A stretch of 43,461 nt of DNA from an uncultured Clostridia bacterium (GTDB taxonomy: Bacteria > Bacillota > Clostridia > TANB77 > CAG-508): positions 1 to 43,461 of the forward strand of contig CAPZDM010000006.1 of NCBI GenBank assembly GCA_948745425.1, written 5' to 3'. How positions within the stretch are numbered: the first letter of the stretch is position 1; each line of letters begins with the position of its first letter. Made by a program: the position numbers and the translations under genes. Under the pieces are notes generated by a model. That model did no database searches, was not told where the DNA came from, and saw only the letters and a list, made by a program, of their open reading frames with translations. Positions 9,109 to 18,251 of the stretch are shown piece by piece.

Positions 9109-10128
9109 GTTAATTACTATACTTGCTTGGAATAGTTCATCTGCACAATTTAATGATGGAATAGCTGTAGCAACTGCTTTTTCCCATGTGCTTACTGGAT
9201 CTAATGATTCATCATAAACCATTGCAATAATTTTTCCAATTGTTCTCATATCAACTGTTGGATTACCATTTAGTCTTATTTCTTCAGCAGTTGGTCCATA
9301 TAATGTTTCTCCTAGTGGTTCACTTGGCATCATAACAAATGCGTTTTCTGGGAAATATCTCAATTTGTCATATCCCTTGCCATCTGTTTTCTCTTTTCTG
9401 TATTTTTCATCATATGTATAAATGTTAGGTAATTTTAATTGATTTAGATAATTATTTAATTCTCCTACACTAGCAATTCTTGAAGTATTTTTTCCAAATA
9501 ATGCATTAACAACAGTTGGATGAGATAATATTTTTGCAAGAATTGTTGTAGATGTTAATATTCTTCCTGGTGCACTATCTAGTCTATTTCTCCAATTAAT
9601 CATATCTTGAATTGGATTTGCTGTTTCTAGATTCCAGTTAACATTAGCAATTTTATTTTCAGATGGTACTCCATAATCTATAGTAGCATTTAATCCATTT
9701 TCATTTAATGTTACTTTACCTGTTGCTGTAACTTCCATTCTCATTATTTCTACTCTTGCTCTAATGCTTTGAACTAGATTTTCAATATCATTATATACTT
9801 CTTTCATTAAGTATGTTTTTTCTGCCTCATTTCTTGGTGCTTGTAATGCTATTATATCTTCTTCTTTTAATTGCATTTTTCTTTTAATCAAAGCTGCTTC
9901 AATAGCCATTCTTTCAGCTTCTCTTGTACCAATTTCAGCTTCAGTATTGAAAGCATGAACACTAGCTGTTACTGGTGTTTTGCTTTTATTAGTTAATATA
10001 TCGAATTTAAGTGATTGTTTTTTCACTTCTGGATATAATTCCTCTCCCATCATAGGTTTGAATTTTCTTTCTTTTAAATAATTTAATATTTCCTGTTGTG
10101 GAAATAATTCTGCTATACTTTTTGGCAT
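9106..10128 (-). CDS. Major capsid protein (lambda gpE / Pfam phage capsid E family)
   Basis: 340 aa from ATG 10128, which has AAGGAGAG upstream; GTG 10137 sits on the binding site and is rejected. It has the gpE-type order: N-terminal arm (SIAELFPQQEILNYLKERK), the central E-loop-like region (FNTEAEIGTREAERMAIEAALIKRKMQLKEE), and a C-terminal part with RYFPENAFVMMP and GPTAEEIRL. It forms the icosahedral shell and follows scaffold and decoration genes in the expected order. Confidence 0.93.
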   Translation of the reverse strand: MPKSIAELFPQQEILNYLKERKFKPMMGEELYPEVKKQSLKFDILTNKSKTPVTASVHAFNTEAEIGTREAERMAIEAALIKRKMQLKEEDIIALQAPRNEAEKTYLMKEVYNDIENLVQSIRARVEIMRMEVTATGKVTLNENGLNATIDYGVPSENKIANVNWNLETANPIQDMINWRNRLDSAPGRILTSTTILAKILSHPTVVNALFGKNTSRIASVGELNNYLNQLKLPNIYTYDEKYRKEKTDGKGYDKLRYFPENAFVMMPSEPLGETLYGPTAEEIRLNGNPTVDMRTIGKIIAMVYDESLDPVSTWEKAVATAIPSLNCADELFQASIVIN

Positions 10129-10169
10129 AATATACACTCTCCTTTATTTAATTTTTTTATTATTTTTTA

Positions 10170-10502
10170 TTATTTTGTTTGACTTTCATAATCATCTTTG
10201 AATAGAATACCTTTCATTGTTGCCTTATCTGCTTCTTCAACAGCACTAGGTAACTTTGAGCCATAAACTATTCCTTGATACATTACTGCTCCTGGTTGTG
10301 GTCCATGAGTTACATCTACATCAGCAAATATTAATCCAATTGCAACTCCATTTTCGTTTCTGTATACAGTTCCTGCTGGAACGATTTTCTTTCCTTTTTC
10401 ATCTGCCTCTACATTCTCATCACTAATTTGTCTAGTATAGTTTTGAAATTTAGATGATGCTAAAAAGTTTACTTCTTGAACACTTTGTTTTTCTACGTAC
10501 AT
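10170..10502 (-). CDS. Capsid decoration-like protein (lambda gpD type position)
   Basis: 110 aa. Contains the pattern GKKIVPAGTVYRNENGVAIGLIFADVDVTHGPQPGAV, a beta-rich fold shared by small head decoration/stabilising proteins lying between scaffold and capsid genes. It should bind the expanded capsid surface. Ribosome binding site AGGAGG upstream of ATG 10502. Confidence 0.78.
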   Translation of the reverse strand: MYVEKQSVQEVNFLASSKFQNYTRQISDENVEADEKGKKIVPAGTVYRNENGVAIGLIFADVDVTHGPQPGAVMYQGIVYGSKLPSAVEEADKATMKGILFKDDYESQTK

Positions 10503-10518
10503 AATTTTTACCTCCTAA

Positions 10519-11127
10519 TTAATTAAAAAATTGGCTTTTATTTTCTTGACTTTCGATTTTGTTAGCTTCTTTGGCGAAATTAGAAGCCATACTAATTTCG
10601 TCTCCTTCGTCTCCTTTGTTTCCTTCAGGATCTACTGGTTCATATCCTGCTACTTTTTTCTTTTCAAAGAAATATGGATCTGTTTTCTTTGTAGCTTCTA
10701 ATTGTTCCTTTATTCCAATTAATGATTTACCATCTTTAGCAATAGATATTTTATCCATATCCAAAGATTTTTTAATAGAATTTCTTGCAAGTTCTGTTTT
10801 TAGAACTTTTGCCTCTTCTAATGATTGGTCTATCAATTGGTCTAATACATAATCTTCATGTTCTTTTTTTGCATTTGCTTCAATTTCTTTGATTTTGTTT
10901 TGGTATTCCTCATTTGAAATACTGTTTTTTTGTAAATCATCTAGTGCTTTTTCCTTATCCTCTTTTTCTTTAGTAATAACTTTTTTGTCATTCTCTAATT
11001 GTGATTTTTCAGATTTTAAGGTTGTAATCTGAGTATTAAGTGCAGCAACCTCTGCACCACTTTTAGCCATAACAGATTCTATTTGTTCATCTGTTAATCC
11101 CATTTCTTTTAATTCTTCTCTTTTCAT
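10519..11127 (-). CDS. Capsid scaffolding protein (phage minor structural GP20 family)
   Basis: 202 aa, almost entirely charged helix. The N-terminus (REELKEMGLTDEQIESVMA) and the long coiled coil at residues 25-75 are the signature of GP20-type scaffolds, followed by a conserved middle (LDQLIDQSLEEAKVLKTELARNSIKKSL) and an acidic tail. It directs prohead assembly and is lost before packaging. It is preceded by an unusual structured leader and a terminator (see 11145-11251), so it may be expressed separately from the upstream head genes. Confidence 0.9.
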   Translation of the reverse strand: MKREELKEMGLTDEQIESVMAKSGAEVAALNTQITTLKSEKSQLENDKKVITKEKEDKEKALDDLQKNSISNEEYQNKIKEIEANAKKEHEDYVLDQLIDQSLEEAKVLKTELARNSIKKSLDMDKISIAKDGKSLIGIKEQLEATKKTDPYFFEKKKVAGYEPVDPEGNKGDEGDEISMASNFAKEANKIESQENKSQFFN

Positions 11128-11144
11128 GTTTTCTCCCTTCTAAT

Positions 11145-11205
11145 GACAGGCTTTCGTGTTTTTATACGGAGCAACGCCTCCGACCTGGTGTTGTTATCGA
11201 ACAAC
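11145..11205 (-). promoter_or_regulatory. Structured 5' leader of the scaffold gene
   Basis: On the minus strand this holds a 6-bp hairpin with a 4-nt loop (11190-11205), then CAGG (pairing to CCTG at 11147-11150) enclosing a 5-bp CGGAG/CTCCG hairpin (11167-11182). The ribosome binding site follows directly. It looks like an mRNA leader that folds, with possible translational control of the scaffold. I do not recognise the class. Confidence 0.5.
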
Positions 11206-11224
11206 TTACAAAACCGTGATATAT

Positions 11225-11251
11225 AAAAAATAGACACCTTTAAGATGTCTA
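11225..11251 (-). terminator. Rho-independent terminator inside the head operon
   Basis: A 9-bp stem (tagacatct / aggtgtcta on the transcript, one G-U pair) with a 3-nt loop is followed by six U. It points leftward, between the structured RNA and the scaffold gene, so it should attenuate transcription inside the structural operon. Confidence 0.8.
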
Positions 11252-11273
11252 CTGTTTATAACTATTTAATTAT

Positions 11274-11483
11274 AATAATGTAGGTTAGGATTTGCACCTA
11301 ACATAAATGACTTTCGAGCTTTACTTAAATTTATCTACTGGGATATCTCCGCCACTACTTTATAGTCTATTTAAGGTCAACTATATTCGTGCGTCATTCT
11401 GCACCCACACAGCGTCTACTATTACCCTTGTTAAGAGTTTTACCAGCCATACATTCGACTGTCTATTCCGCCACTACATTATT
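11274..11483 (-). ncRNA. Candidate structured RNA of unknown class
   Basis: This 210-nt non-coding stretch begins directly after the stop codon of the CPCC gene and ends about 20 nt before a terminator. Perfect 10-nt arms (11474-11483 and 11274-11283) would close the whole molecule. Inside are a TATAGT/ACTATA stem, an ACTCTT-AAC-AAGGGT hairpin and, near the 3' end, a 6-bp GTTAGG/CCTAAC stem with a 7-nt TGCAAAT loop resembling a tRNA T-arm. The 11-nt motif GTAGTGGCGGA occurs twice, 119 nt apart (11467-11477 and 11348-11358). There is no ORF with a ribosome binding site. It is not a normal tRNA, tmRNA or group I intron that I can identify. Confidence 0.55.
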
Positions 11484-11678
11484 TTAATATATTTTTTTAT
11501 TTTCTTTATATGCTTGTTGTGCTTCATTTAAACTCATCTTATTTGCTCCATTTTTATAATCTGGATTATCTTCCTGGATTGGATCACTTTCCCATCCACA
11601 ATTGCTACAAATGTCAAATAAATCATCTTCATCGAGAGTTAATTCTCCACAACATTTACATTTCCTTTTTTGGTCCAT
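11484..11678 (-). CDS. CPCC-family cysteine-rich small protein
   Basis: 64 aa. Four core cysteines occur as CKCC ... CSNCGWESD, followed by NPDYKNGANKMSLNEAQQAY; this is the Cys-rich CPCC family, probably a zinc ribbon. It overlaps the 3' end of the MuF gene by 23 bases, so translation is probably coupled to it. CPCC proteins have no fixed biochemical role that I know. Here, position directly after a toxin-like C-terminus makes an immunity or partner role worth testing. Confidence 0.85.
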   Translation of the reverse strand: MDQKRKCKCCGELTLDEDDLFDICSNCGWESDPIQEDNPDYKNGANKMSLNEAQQAYKENKKIY

Positions 11679-13251
11679 ATTTCTCTACTTGCTCCTTCCA
11701 ATATTCTTTTGCTTTTGTTGGCTTGAATAAGGTTTCAGTTACCCCTGTTGGCTTCGACGTTCCGAATATACCGCTTTTATTATCATATTTGAATACATAT
11801 CCGTTTTCGTTCACAAAGCCTTCAATATCGCCTTTTATTTCTTTATTCATAAACTCTTTAGCAAATTTTTCATATTCATTTGAACTTTTAAATTCAAAAT
11901 CGCCTTTATGTTTATCATAATGTTTCTGCAATTTATTTGGATTAAATCCTACTGCAGTCCAATTGTTATTATTTAGATTATCTTTATATATTTTATAAGT
12001 CAAGTCTTTTGGAATACTTTTGCTATTAAATAATCTATAATAATTCTTTAAAAATTCATATTCTTTATTATCATTATACTTCATCTCTTGGAATTTTTCA
12101 AACGTGCTAGGAATTTCTCCATTCTTAAATACCTTTTTGTAATTATTGTATTGATTATAATCTGATGATTTATTTTTATTCATTTTCACATCGTTTTCAA
12201 ATGCCTTCTTAGTTGCTGGATCAGAATATATGTATTTTTCCAACCATTCTTTATATGTAATATTACTTGGAATATAGTATGTTTTGCCTCCAGTATTTCT
12301 TGCTGCTCTTTCTCCAAATTCGTATTCATCTTTAAAATATGGAGCTGTTGTTGTTCTACATCTAATATGATATGGTGGTGCAGTTACTCCTATTCTGTAA
12401 TCTTTCATATCAAATATTTTGCCATCTATTTCTCTACATTCCTCTGATGTCTTAGAATCTAATGTTGCAATATTTATATATTGCTCTACCCATAATTCAT
12501 TAAAACATTGTTTTCTTGATGCACTTGCAAAAAATGCTGATTCTGTCATTACTAATCTTCCAGCTTTATATTTGCTTGTATCAAAATCTTTTGCAATTTT
12601 ATCTATTACTTTATCTGCATCTCCTCTTAATGATTTTTCTAAGTCTTTTTGTAGAGTATCTATTAATGCTTTTTTGTTTTTCCATATTCTATCAGAAAAT
12701 GTTTGCTCATCGCTTGTCCAAGGTTTAGATACAATTTTTTGAATAATCTCTGTATTTAATGTTGCAAATTTAAATGCCACATTAGAACCTTTTTGTATTT
12801 CATAAGCTGTTTTATAATAATTATCCCTATATGATTCAATAATAAAATCATTTGTCATTTGTTGTTCTTTATATGCCAATGTTTCAATTTGCTGTTGTAT
12901 TTGTAATTCTAATGCTTCCAATCGTGAAATATGTACCTTTGCACTAGCATTTTCCAGTTGTTTCTTCCATATCAAATCAATTCCATTTTCTTGGCCATAT
13001 TTTATATATTCGTTAACATCCCATTTTAGTTCTTTTAATTCTTGAATATTTAACCATTTTTTTGCTTCTTGCATACTTATTTGGTTATTTATTGAAAATC
13101 TAACTAACCAATTATTTATTTCTTTTTTTACATCATATAGTGCTTTTTCATACACTTCTTGTAGTTCTGTAACATATTTCGCCTCATTAAGTAATTGTGC
13201 ATTTTCAAGTTCTTCAAACCTTTTTATCCAATATTCTGCGTTACTACTCAT
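11656..13251 (-). CDS. Minor head protein (MuF domain) with C-terminal nuclease-toxin-like domain
   Basis: 531 aa. A long helical N-terminal part precedes the phage Mu F/SPP1 gp7 domain at about residues 225-310 (MTESAFFAS, DSKTSEECREIDGKIF, APPYHIRCRT). A spacer leads to a separate C-terminal domain at about 434-531 with NKLQKHYDKHKGDF, SSNEYEKFAKEFMN, GYVFKYDNKSGIFG and KPTGVTETLFKP...YW. This pattern resembles BECR-fold RNase toxins (barnase/EndoU/colicin E5-D/RelE-like) that cap MuF polymorphic toxins in temperate phages. The MuF part is a capsid-internal protein that could be delivered with DNA. The start overlaps the portal stop (TAATG). The toxin reading is inferred from pattern. Confidence 0.85.
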   Translation of the reverse strand: MSSNAEYWIKRFEELENAQLLNEAKYVTELQEVYEKALYDVKKEINNWLVRFSINNQISMQEAKKWLNIQELKELKWDVNEYIKYGQENGIDLIWKKQLENASAKVHISRLEALELQIQQQIETLAYKEQQMTNDFIIESYRDNYYKTAYEIQKGSNVAFKFATLNTEIIQKIVSKPWTSDEQTFSDRIWKNKKALIDTLQKDLEKSLRGDADKVIDKIAKDFDTSKYKAGRLVMTESAFFASASRKQCFNELWVEQYINIATLDSKTSEECREIDGKIFDMKDYRIGVTAPPYHIRCRTTTAPYFKDEYEFGERAARNTGGKTYYIPSNITYKEWLEKYIYSDPATKKAFENDVKMNKNKSSDYNQYNNYKKVFKNGEIPSTFEKFQEMKYNDNKEYEFLKNYYRLFNSKSIPKDLTYKIYKDNLNNNNWTAVGFNPNKLQKHYDKHKGDFEFKSSNEYEKFAKEFMNKEIKGDIEGFVNENGYVFKYDNKSGIFGTSKPTGVTETLFKPTKAKEYWKEQVEKYGPKKEM

Positions 13252-14795
13252 TATTTACCACCAACTTTATTTTTAGAGTCATTAGTTGGTGTATTTTTAT
13301 TCAATTCTTTTATCATTTTGTCATACTCACTTTCTTGTTTTTTAGCTTCTTCCTTTTGTTCATTATCGATTTTTTCTTTTTCATCTTCCTTGTCATTAAC
13401 ATAAGGGTGTTTTGAAAGTATAGTATCTAAACTTAATATTTCTAAGCTATTTACACAATTCTCAATAAGTTCTTTTTCATTTACTGTCATTGTCTTGTTA
13501 AATACAAATTCCACTTCTTTGTCTGTATAATCTTTTCCATTAGTCATTTCTATCCAATTATCATAAAAGAACATAAAATATTCTAAACTACTTTGGAATT
13601 CAGTTTCTATATTGCTACAGTCTAAATCCAAATCAGCATATAGTTGCTTTAGTGCGACACCTGATTCTTGTGTTCCAAATTTTTCGCTTTGGGTATCTAC
13701 TCCAGAACCACCTTCATAAATATCTTTTCTTAATTGTTCAATAAAACTCTTAAATGCTTCAATATTTAAGTTAATATCTTTCCTGTCATAGTCCCCATCT
13801 TCATCTAAAAATACTGTATTATAAGTAGCGAGGTTCTTTTGGAACGTTCCTGCTTCTGATTGATAATTCTTAACAACATTTACTCCATCTGGTGCATCAT
13901 AGATAGAGTCTCCTGTTCTCGAACACAATTCATCATAACAGTCTATTAATGATTTTAATAAGTGAATTAGTGGCATTTCATCCCCATTATATTTAAAATA
14001 AATAAATGGTATCTTTGTCCATCTATGAAGTGTTTCTCCAATTCTAAAGTGTGCTAAAATACTTGTTCCTTCACTATCTTTTCCAATTACTAAATCTTTT
14101 CTTTTTTCTACTTCTTCAACATCTTCTATCAATGATGACCCATCATAAATAAGGTATCTGACTCCATCAAGATCCCAATACTCTACTTTTGTTCTCTTTT
14201 CTCTATCTGTTGCACTTGTATATACCTCAACGTCATATGTCATTATTACTGCATCTAATATTTCATGTTCTTCATCTTGCCATAACGGAATTATTCTTGT
14301 TGCATATCTAAGTCTAGCTTTTAAGTCTCCTTCGTCATCAATATAAATTTGCCACCAACAAATTCCTCTTTTTACTGTTTCGATTAAAGTATATTTAAGT
14401 CTTTTATGCATTTTATTGTTAAATAATGCTTTTAGAATTTCTTTGTATTCTTCATCTTCAGTTTCATCTTTAGCTATTAATTGTTTTATAGTTGGTTTCT
14501 TTCTTAGTAGATATCCTGCTTTTTGATTTATCATTTTATATAATATTGGATGTTTTAATATATAGTTTTTAGCATGAGGGGCAATTTCTTCAACACCATT
14601 TTGATTTATATATGTTCTTTTCTTTTCCTCAATATCTCCTTCATTTTTGAAATATTTACCACCTTGTATCATTTCTTCATAGTTCTTTGATTGTTTGAAG
14701 TCATTTATTTGTAAATCAATAAATTTTGATAATGGCATTCCTTTTTTTGCCCCTTCAGCAATTATCATTTTTATTCTATCCATTTCTGTTATCAT
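13251..14795 (-). CDS. Portal protein (SPP1 gp6-like)
   Basis: 514 aa from ATG 14795, which has AGGAGAAAG 8 bases upstream; the longer TTG form is rejected. It has the SPP1 gp6/PBSX portal pattern: YEEMIQGGKYFKNEGDI early, KNYILKHPILYKMINQKAGYLLRKKP, ARLRYATRIIPLWQDEEH and a central GSGVDTQSEKFGTQESGVALKQLYADLDL segment. It forms the dodecameric ring at the packaging vertex and binds the terminase. The C-terminus is lysine/glutamate-rich and precedes the MuF gene. Confidence 0.93.
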   Translation of the reverse strand: MITEMDRIKMIIAEGAKKGMPLSKFIDLQINDFKQSKNYEEMIQGGKYFKNEGDIEEKKRTYINQNGVEEIAPHAKNYILKHPILYKMINQKAGYLLRKKPTIKQLIAKDETEDEEYKEILKALFNNKMHKRLKYTLIETVKRGICWWQIYIDDEGDLKARLRYATRIIPLWQDEEHEILDAVIMTYDVEVYTSATDREKRTKVEYWDLDGVRYLIYDGSSLIEDVEEVEKRKDLVIGKDSEGTSILAHFRIGETLHRWTKIPFIYFKYNGDEMPLIHLLKSLIDCYDELCSRTGDSIYDAPDGVNVVKNYQSEAGTFQKNLATYNTVFLDEDGDYDRKDINLNIEAFKSFIEQLRKDIYEGGSGVDTQSEKFGTQESGVALKQLYADLDLDCSNIETEFQSSLEYFMFFYDNWIEMTNGKDYTDKEVEFVFNKTMTVNEKELIENCVNSLEILSLDTILSKHPYVNDKEDEKEKIDNEQKEEAKKQESEYDKMIKELNKNTPTNDSKNKVGGK

Positions 14796-14808
14796 ACTCT
14801 TTCTCCTA

Positions 14809-16218
14809 TCATACAAAATATGCTCCCCTCTTCTTATTAGGGAATAATGTTTGTAATAAATATCTTAATGCATCTAGTGCGTGGTCATTTTGTTTTATCG
14901 GCTTGTCCTCTCCTTTTTCTTGTGCCTTTTCGTCCCAAATATATGAATTAAACTCTCTGATAATATTAGGACATTTTTCTTCAACAATATGGATTCTTTC
15001 TTCATCAAGCCAATTTAAAACTAGGTTAATTCCATCTATTACGCTATTATCTGCTTCTTTAACTACAATTTTGTTTTGCTTAAATAAATTGATTAGTGAT
15101 GTTGCACTAGGATCTATAATTACTTTTCTTATATCGATATCTTTAATTAATTTTTTATAGTCCTTAAGAAACAGCTCATCTGTTTTTGTGATTTTTTCTT
15201 CTTGCCCATTTTTATTCTTTTTTGTACCTTTGTTGTAATATTCATCTAGTATCCATACGTGTGGTTTTCCACCTATGTACTTTATTCCACATAGCAAAAA
15301 TACCTGTGGATTTGTTATTCCATAGTCACTTGTTACATAGAAGTAATCAAATTTCTTTGGAATATCATTTACTTTTATGCAATGTTTCAGTTTATCAAAA
15401 TTAGGATATATAATTCCTTCAGCAAGTACCCATAAGCCCAAAATAAAACGTTGGTAGAATACACCAACGAACATTTTTTTATATCTATTTTTTGTTTCTT
15501 CATCCAAACTTGGATTATCATCCATTGTAAAATGTAGATGTAAAATATTTTTTTCTTTCGCTTTATCAATCCACTCTATTTTAAACCAATGATTTGGTCC
15601 TTCTGGGTTGCAGTTAAACCAATATTTTGAACCTTTTACAGAACATCTTGCAAGTGCTTGGTTAACAAATGATTGTGGCATTAGTGCAACTTCATCTAGG
15701 AATACACCTGCTGCTGTAATACCTTGTACTAAGTCTTGTGATCTTTCGTCCTTACCTCCAAAAATATAGAAATAGTTGATAACTTCGCCTTTTGATATTT
15801 CACATAAATTATCAGCTCTCCTATCTTTGATTTTATATCCTTGAGCTCTTAACATCAGCTTTAACCAAAAAAGAACATTTCTTCTAAATGCTCCTACTGT
15901 TTTTCCTGCTAATATAAAATTTTGCCCATTAAAGTTTGCCATTGCCCATAATGCAAAAGACAACGACATACACAATGTTTTTCCTGCTCTGATACTTCCA
16001 TCTGCTATAATTCCATTTTTGTTTTTTACTGGACTATTGTCAGTCCACCAAGTAAGTATTTTCTTTTGTTTTAAACTAAAAGGTTTGAATTGAAATAATG
16101 TACCATTTTTTATTTTCTTTTTCATAGTAATTGCATTTTGCATTACTTTTTTTCTTAGATTAGAAATTCTTTCATTGAAGTTTATTTTTTTATTCTTCTG
16201 CATCTTCTCTATAATCAT
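14809..16218 (-). CDS. Terminase large subunit (PBSX XtmB type)
   Basis: About 469 aa. ATPase motifs are visible: Walker A GSIRAGKT at about residues 74-81 and Walker B GVFLDEVALM, then the nuclease half with TSDYGITNP, VIIDPSATS and a C-terminal DHALDALRY. It powers DNA packaging and cuts the genome at headful. ATG 16218 has GGAAGGTG upstream; GTG 16227 and ATG 16203 are other possible starts. It overlaps the small subunit gene by about 29 bases. Confidence 0.95.
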   Translation of the reverse strand: MIIEKMQKNKKINFNERISNLRKKVMQNAITMKKKIKNGTLFQFKPFSLKQKKILTWWTDNSPVKNKNGIIADGSIRAGKTLCMSLSFALWAMANFNGQNFILAGKTVGAFRRNVLFWLKLMLRAQGYKIKDRRADNLCEISKGEVINYFYIFGGKDERSQDLVQGITAAGVFLDEVALMPQSFVNQALARCSVKGSKYWFNCNPEGPNHWFKIEWIDKAKEKNILHLHFTMDDNPSLDEETKNRYKKMFVGVFYQRFILGLWVLAEGIIYPNFDKLKHCIKVNDIPKKFDYFYVTSDYGITNPQVFLLCGIKYIGGKPHVWILDEYYNKGTKKNKNGQEEKITKTDELFLKDYKKLIKDIDIRKVIIDPSATSLINLFKQNKIVVKEADNSVIDGINLVLNWLDEERIHIVEEKCPNIIREFNSYIWDEKAQEKGEDKPIKQNDHALDALRYLLQTLFPNKKRGAYFV

Positions 16219-16921
16219 CCCATACACCTTCCGTTGTATCGTTCAATGCCTTAATGAAGCTATCATCTTTTAAATCTTCTGTGTTTGTGCTATCTTCTCT
16301 TGCTGCTTCCATTTCTAATCTAATTAAATCTAATTCAAATCTTCTATCATCTGTTTCCATTCTGTGATAACTATCTAGGTATCTTCTTTTTGCCTCTTGC
16401 ACTCTTGTCAGTGCCTCTTCAAACCTTTGAATAATATTTATTGTACTTTCCGCTTCTGTATTAGTTGATGTCCCATTATTTAATGAATTTTTTGACATCC
16501 TCACAATGCTCATTTCTTTTCCACTTTTTAATTCATCTATTTTATGTAAGATTCTTCTTGCTCTAACTGATAATATTTTTATTTCAGATAATGTTTGCTT
16601 TTTCTTATCTTCAATGTCTATTCTATCCATTATTTCTTTTTCTTCATCTGTAAGCAAATCATCATATATAGTTTCATATTCTCCAGTCTTTAAGGCCCTT
16701 TTATTTCTTTTTTCTGCTCCTGGTCCTCCTTTATTTCCTTTTGCATTTTGATTTTTCTTTAATGCTTTACTTCGATTGCTTTTTCTTGTCCATTTTTCTT
16801 TTTTTACAAGGTATAGAACTTCGTTGTAAGTAACATTGTATTTTTCTACAATTTGATTGTAGGTTTTTCCTGCAATATAATCTTTTTTTATTTTAGCAAT
16901 TTTATTACGATCTTCTATCAC
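16190..16921 (-). CDS. Terminase small subunit (PBSX XtmA type)
   Basis: 243 aa. The N-terminal helix-turn-helix (IKKDYIAGKTYNQIVEKYNVTYNEVLYLVKKEKW) is followed by the family segment KGNKGGPGAEKRNKRALKTGEYETIY, typical of XtmA/clostridial TerS. A coiled-coil middle (EALTRVQEAKRRYLDSYHRMETD) supports ring formation. It recognises the packaging site and stimulates the large subunit. The start is GTG 16921. Confidence 0.92.
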   Translation of the reverse strand: MIEDRNKIAKIKKDYIAGKTYNQIVEKYNVTYNEVLYLVKKEKWTRKSNRSKALKKNQNAKGNKGGPGAEKRNKRALKTGEYETIYDDLLTDEEKEIMDRIDIEDKKKQTLSEIKILSVRARRILHKIDELKSGKEMSIVRMSKNSLNNGTSTNTEAESTINIIQRFEEALTRVQEAKRRYLDSYHRMETDDRRFELDLIRLEMEAAREDSTNTEDLKDDSFIKALNDTTEGVWDDYREDAEE

Positions 16922-16935
16922 ATCATATCACCCAC

Positions 16936-18251
16936 CTACCTTTTTTCTAGTTTTGCCTTTTTATTAGTTAAAGTTTCCCACCTTTTCACAATAACATCAC
17001 AATATTTGGGATCCAATTCCATAAGATAGCAGGTTCTATTAGTTTGTTCTGCTGCAATTAATGTCGAGCCACTGCCTCCAAATAAATCCAATATTTTTTC
17101 ATCTATTTTGCTACTATTTTTTACTAATCTTCCCAATAATTTTATTGGTTTCATTGTAGGATGCAAGTCATTTACAGTTGGCTTATCTTCATTCATAATA
17201 GTAGTTGGTACATTATCCTTAGTCATATTTTCTAAAATATCAACTAATTCTTCTTTTTTCATCTTTCTATAATCAGGTTTGTTTTCTTCAAATACTGTAG
17301 TTTGTGTTCTATCATTTATGAAATAATGCCCTGCTCCGTTCTTTCCAGCCGATACAAACAAGGTTCGTGTTTCCATTGATAATCTTGCCTACCTAATACA
17401 AACGTGTTCTTTACCCATATTAGATTTTGTTTAACTTGCCCACCTGCATCTATTAATGCTTTTCTAAAATTGTAACCCTCTGTATCTGCATGGAAAATGT
17501 AATATGCACCACCTGGTTTCAAAACTCTAAGCATTTGTGTGTAAAATGCTTTTAAGAACAAATAGAACGATTCATCATCCATATTGTCATTTAATATTTT
17601 ATTTCCGTTTTCTCTTTGCTTTCCATATCCAGTTTCATTTATTGAGCCATAATTCACATTATAAGGTGGATCCGTTATACACAAATCCATAGTTGCACCA
17701 TTAATTAGATTGTTTACATCTTCAGCACTTGTACTATCTCCACACATAAGTCTGTGGTTTCCCAATATCCAAATATCGCCTTTTTTACTTATAGGTGTTT
17801 TTATTTCTTCTATTGCCTTATCTACATCAAACTCATCTTCAGTTGTTTCGAAGAAGTCATCTAGTAAATCACTTATTTCTTCAGAATTAAAACCTGTTAA
17901 CTCCAAATCAAAATTTTCTGTTTTTAATTCCTTTAACAAATTTTCTAGTTTTTCTTCATCCCAATCGCCTTGTATTTTATTTAGTGCTATATTTAGTGCC
18001 TTTTCACTAGTTTTATCTAAATCTACCACAATGCATTCAAGTTCAGTATATCCTAGTTCTATTAATACCTTTAATCTTTGATGTCCTCCTATAACCGTCA
18101 TATCTTTATTTATTACCAATGGACTTACAAATCCAAAATTTTCTATACTGTTTTTAATTTTTATGTATTCTTCGTCATTTGGTTTTAGATTCTTTCTAGG
18201 ATTATAAGTTGCTGGTATTAACTTACTAACTTGTATTTTTTGTATATTCAT
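16936..18251 (-). CDS. ParB-like nuclease domain fused to beta-class DNA methyltransferase, needs two +1 shifts at CGG
   Basis: Full length 437 aa after two +1 shifts. Residues 1-95 form a ParB/Srx-like domain (LIPATYNPRK, VIGGHQRLKVL). The methyltransferase has catalytic TDPPYNVNYG at 192-201 and SAM-binding DLFGGSGSTLIAAEQT at about 388-403, a beta-type order for N6-adenine or N4-cytosine methylation. Frame 0 reaches CGG 17349-17351 (codon 301). Skipping C gives Y-G-W-K-E and then a second in-frame CGG at 17336-17338; skipping C again gives G-A-G-H-Y-F and an open frame to 16936. The repaired motif YGWKEGA is the family consensus. Without the shifts, neither half is a complete enzyme. AAGGGGTG precedes the ATG. 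Confidence 0.88.
17336..17338 (-). other. Second in-frame CGG at +1 frame change (methyltransferase)
   Basis: Reached only after a +1 shift at the first CGG: GAA CGG A becomes GAA then Gly GGA. It is in frame only in the shifted frame. Confidence 0.75.
17349..17351 (-). other. First in-frame CGG at +1 frame change (methyltransferase)
   Basis: TAT CGG C in frame 0 becomes TAT GGC TGG (YGW) after a +1 shift. This is the only CGGC among the six sites; the rest are CGGA. Confidence 0.78.

Noticed and set aside
11274..11483. A tRNA, tmRNA or group I intron
   Set aside because: T-arm-like hairpin present but no anticodon arm, no complete cloverleaf and no split gene around it.
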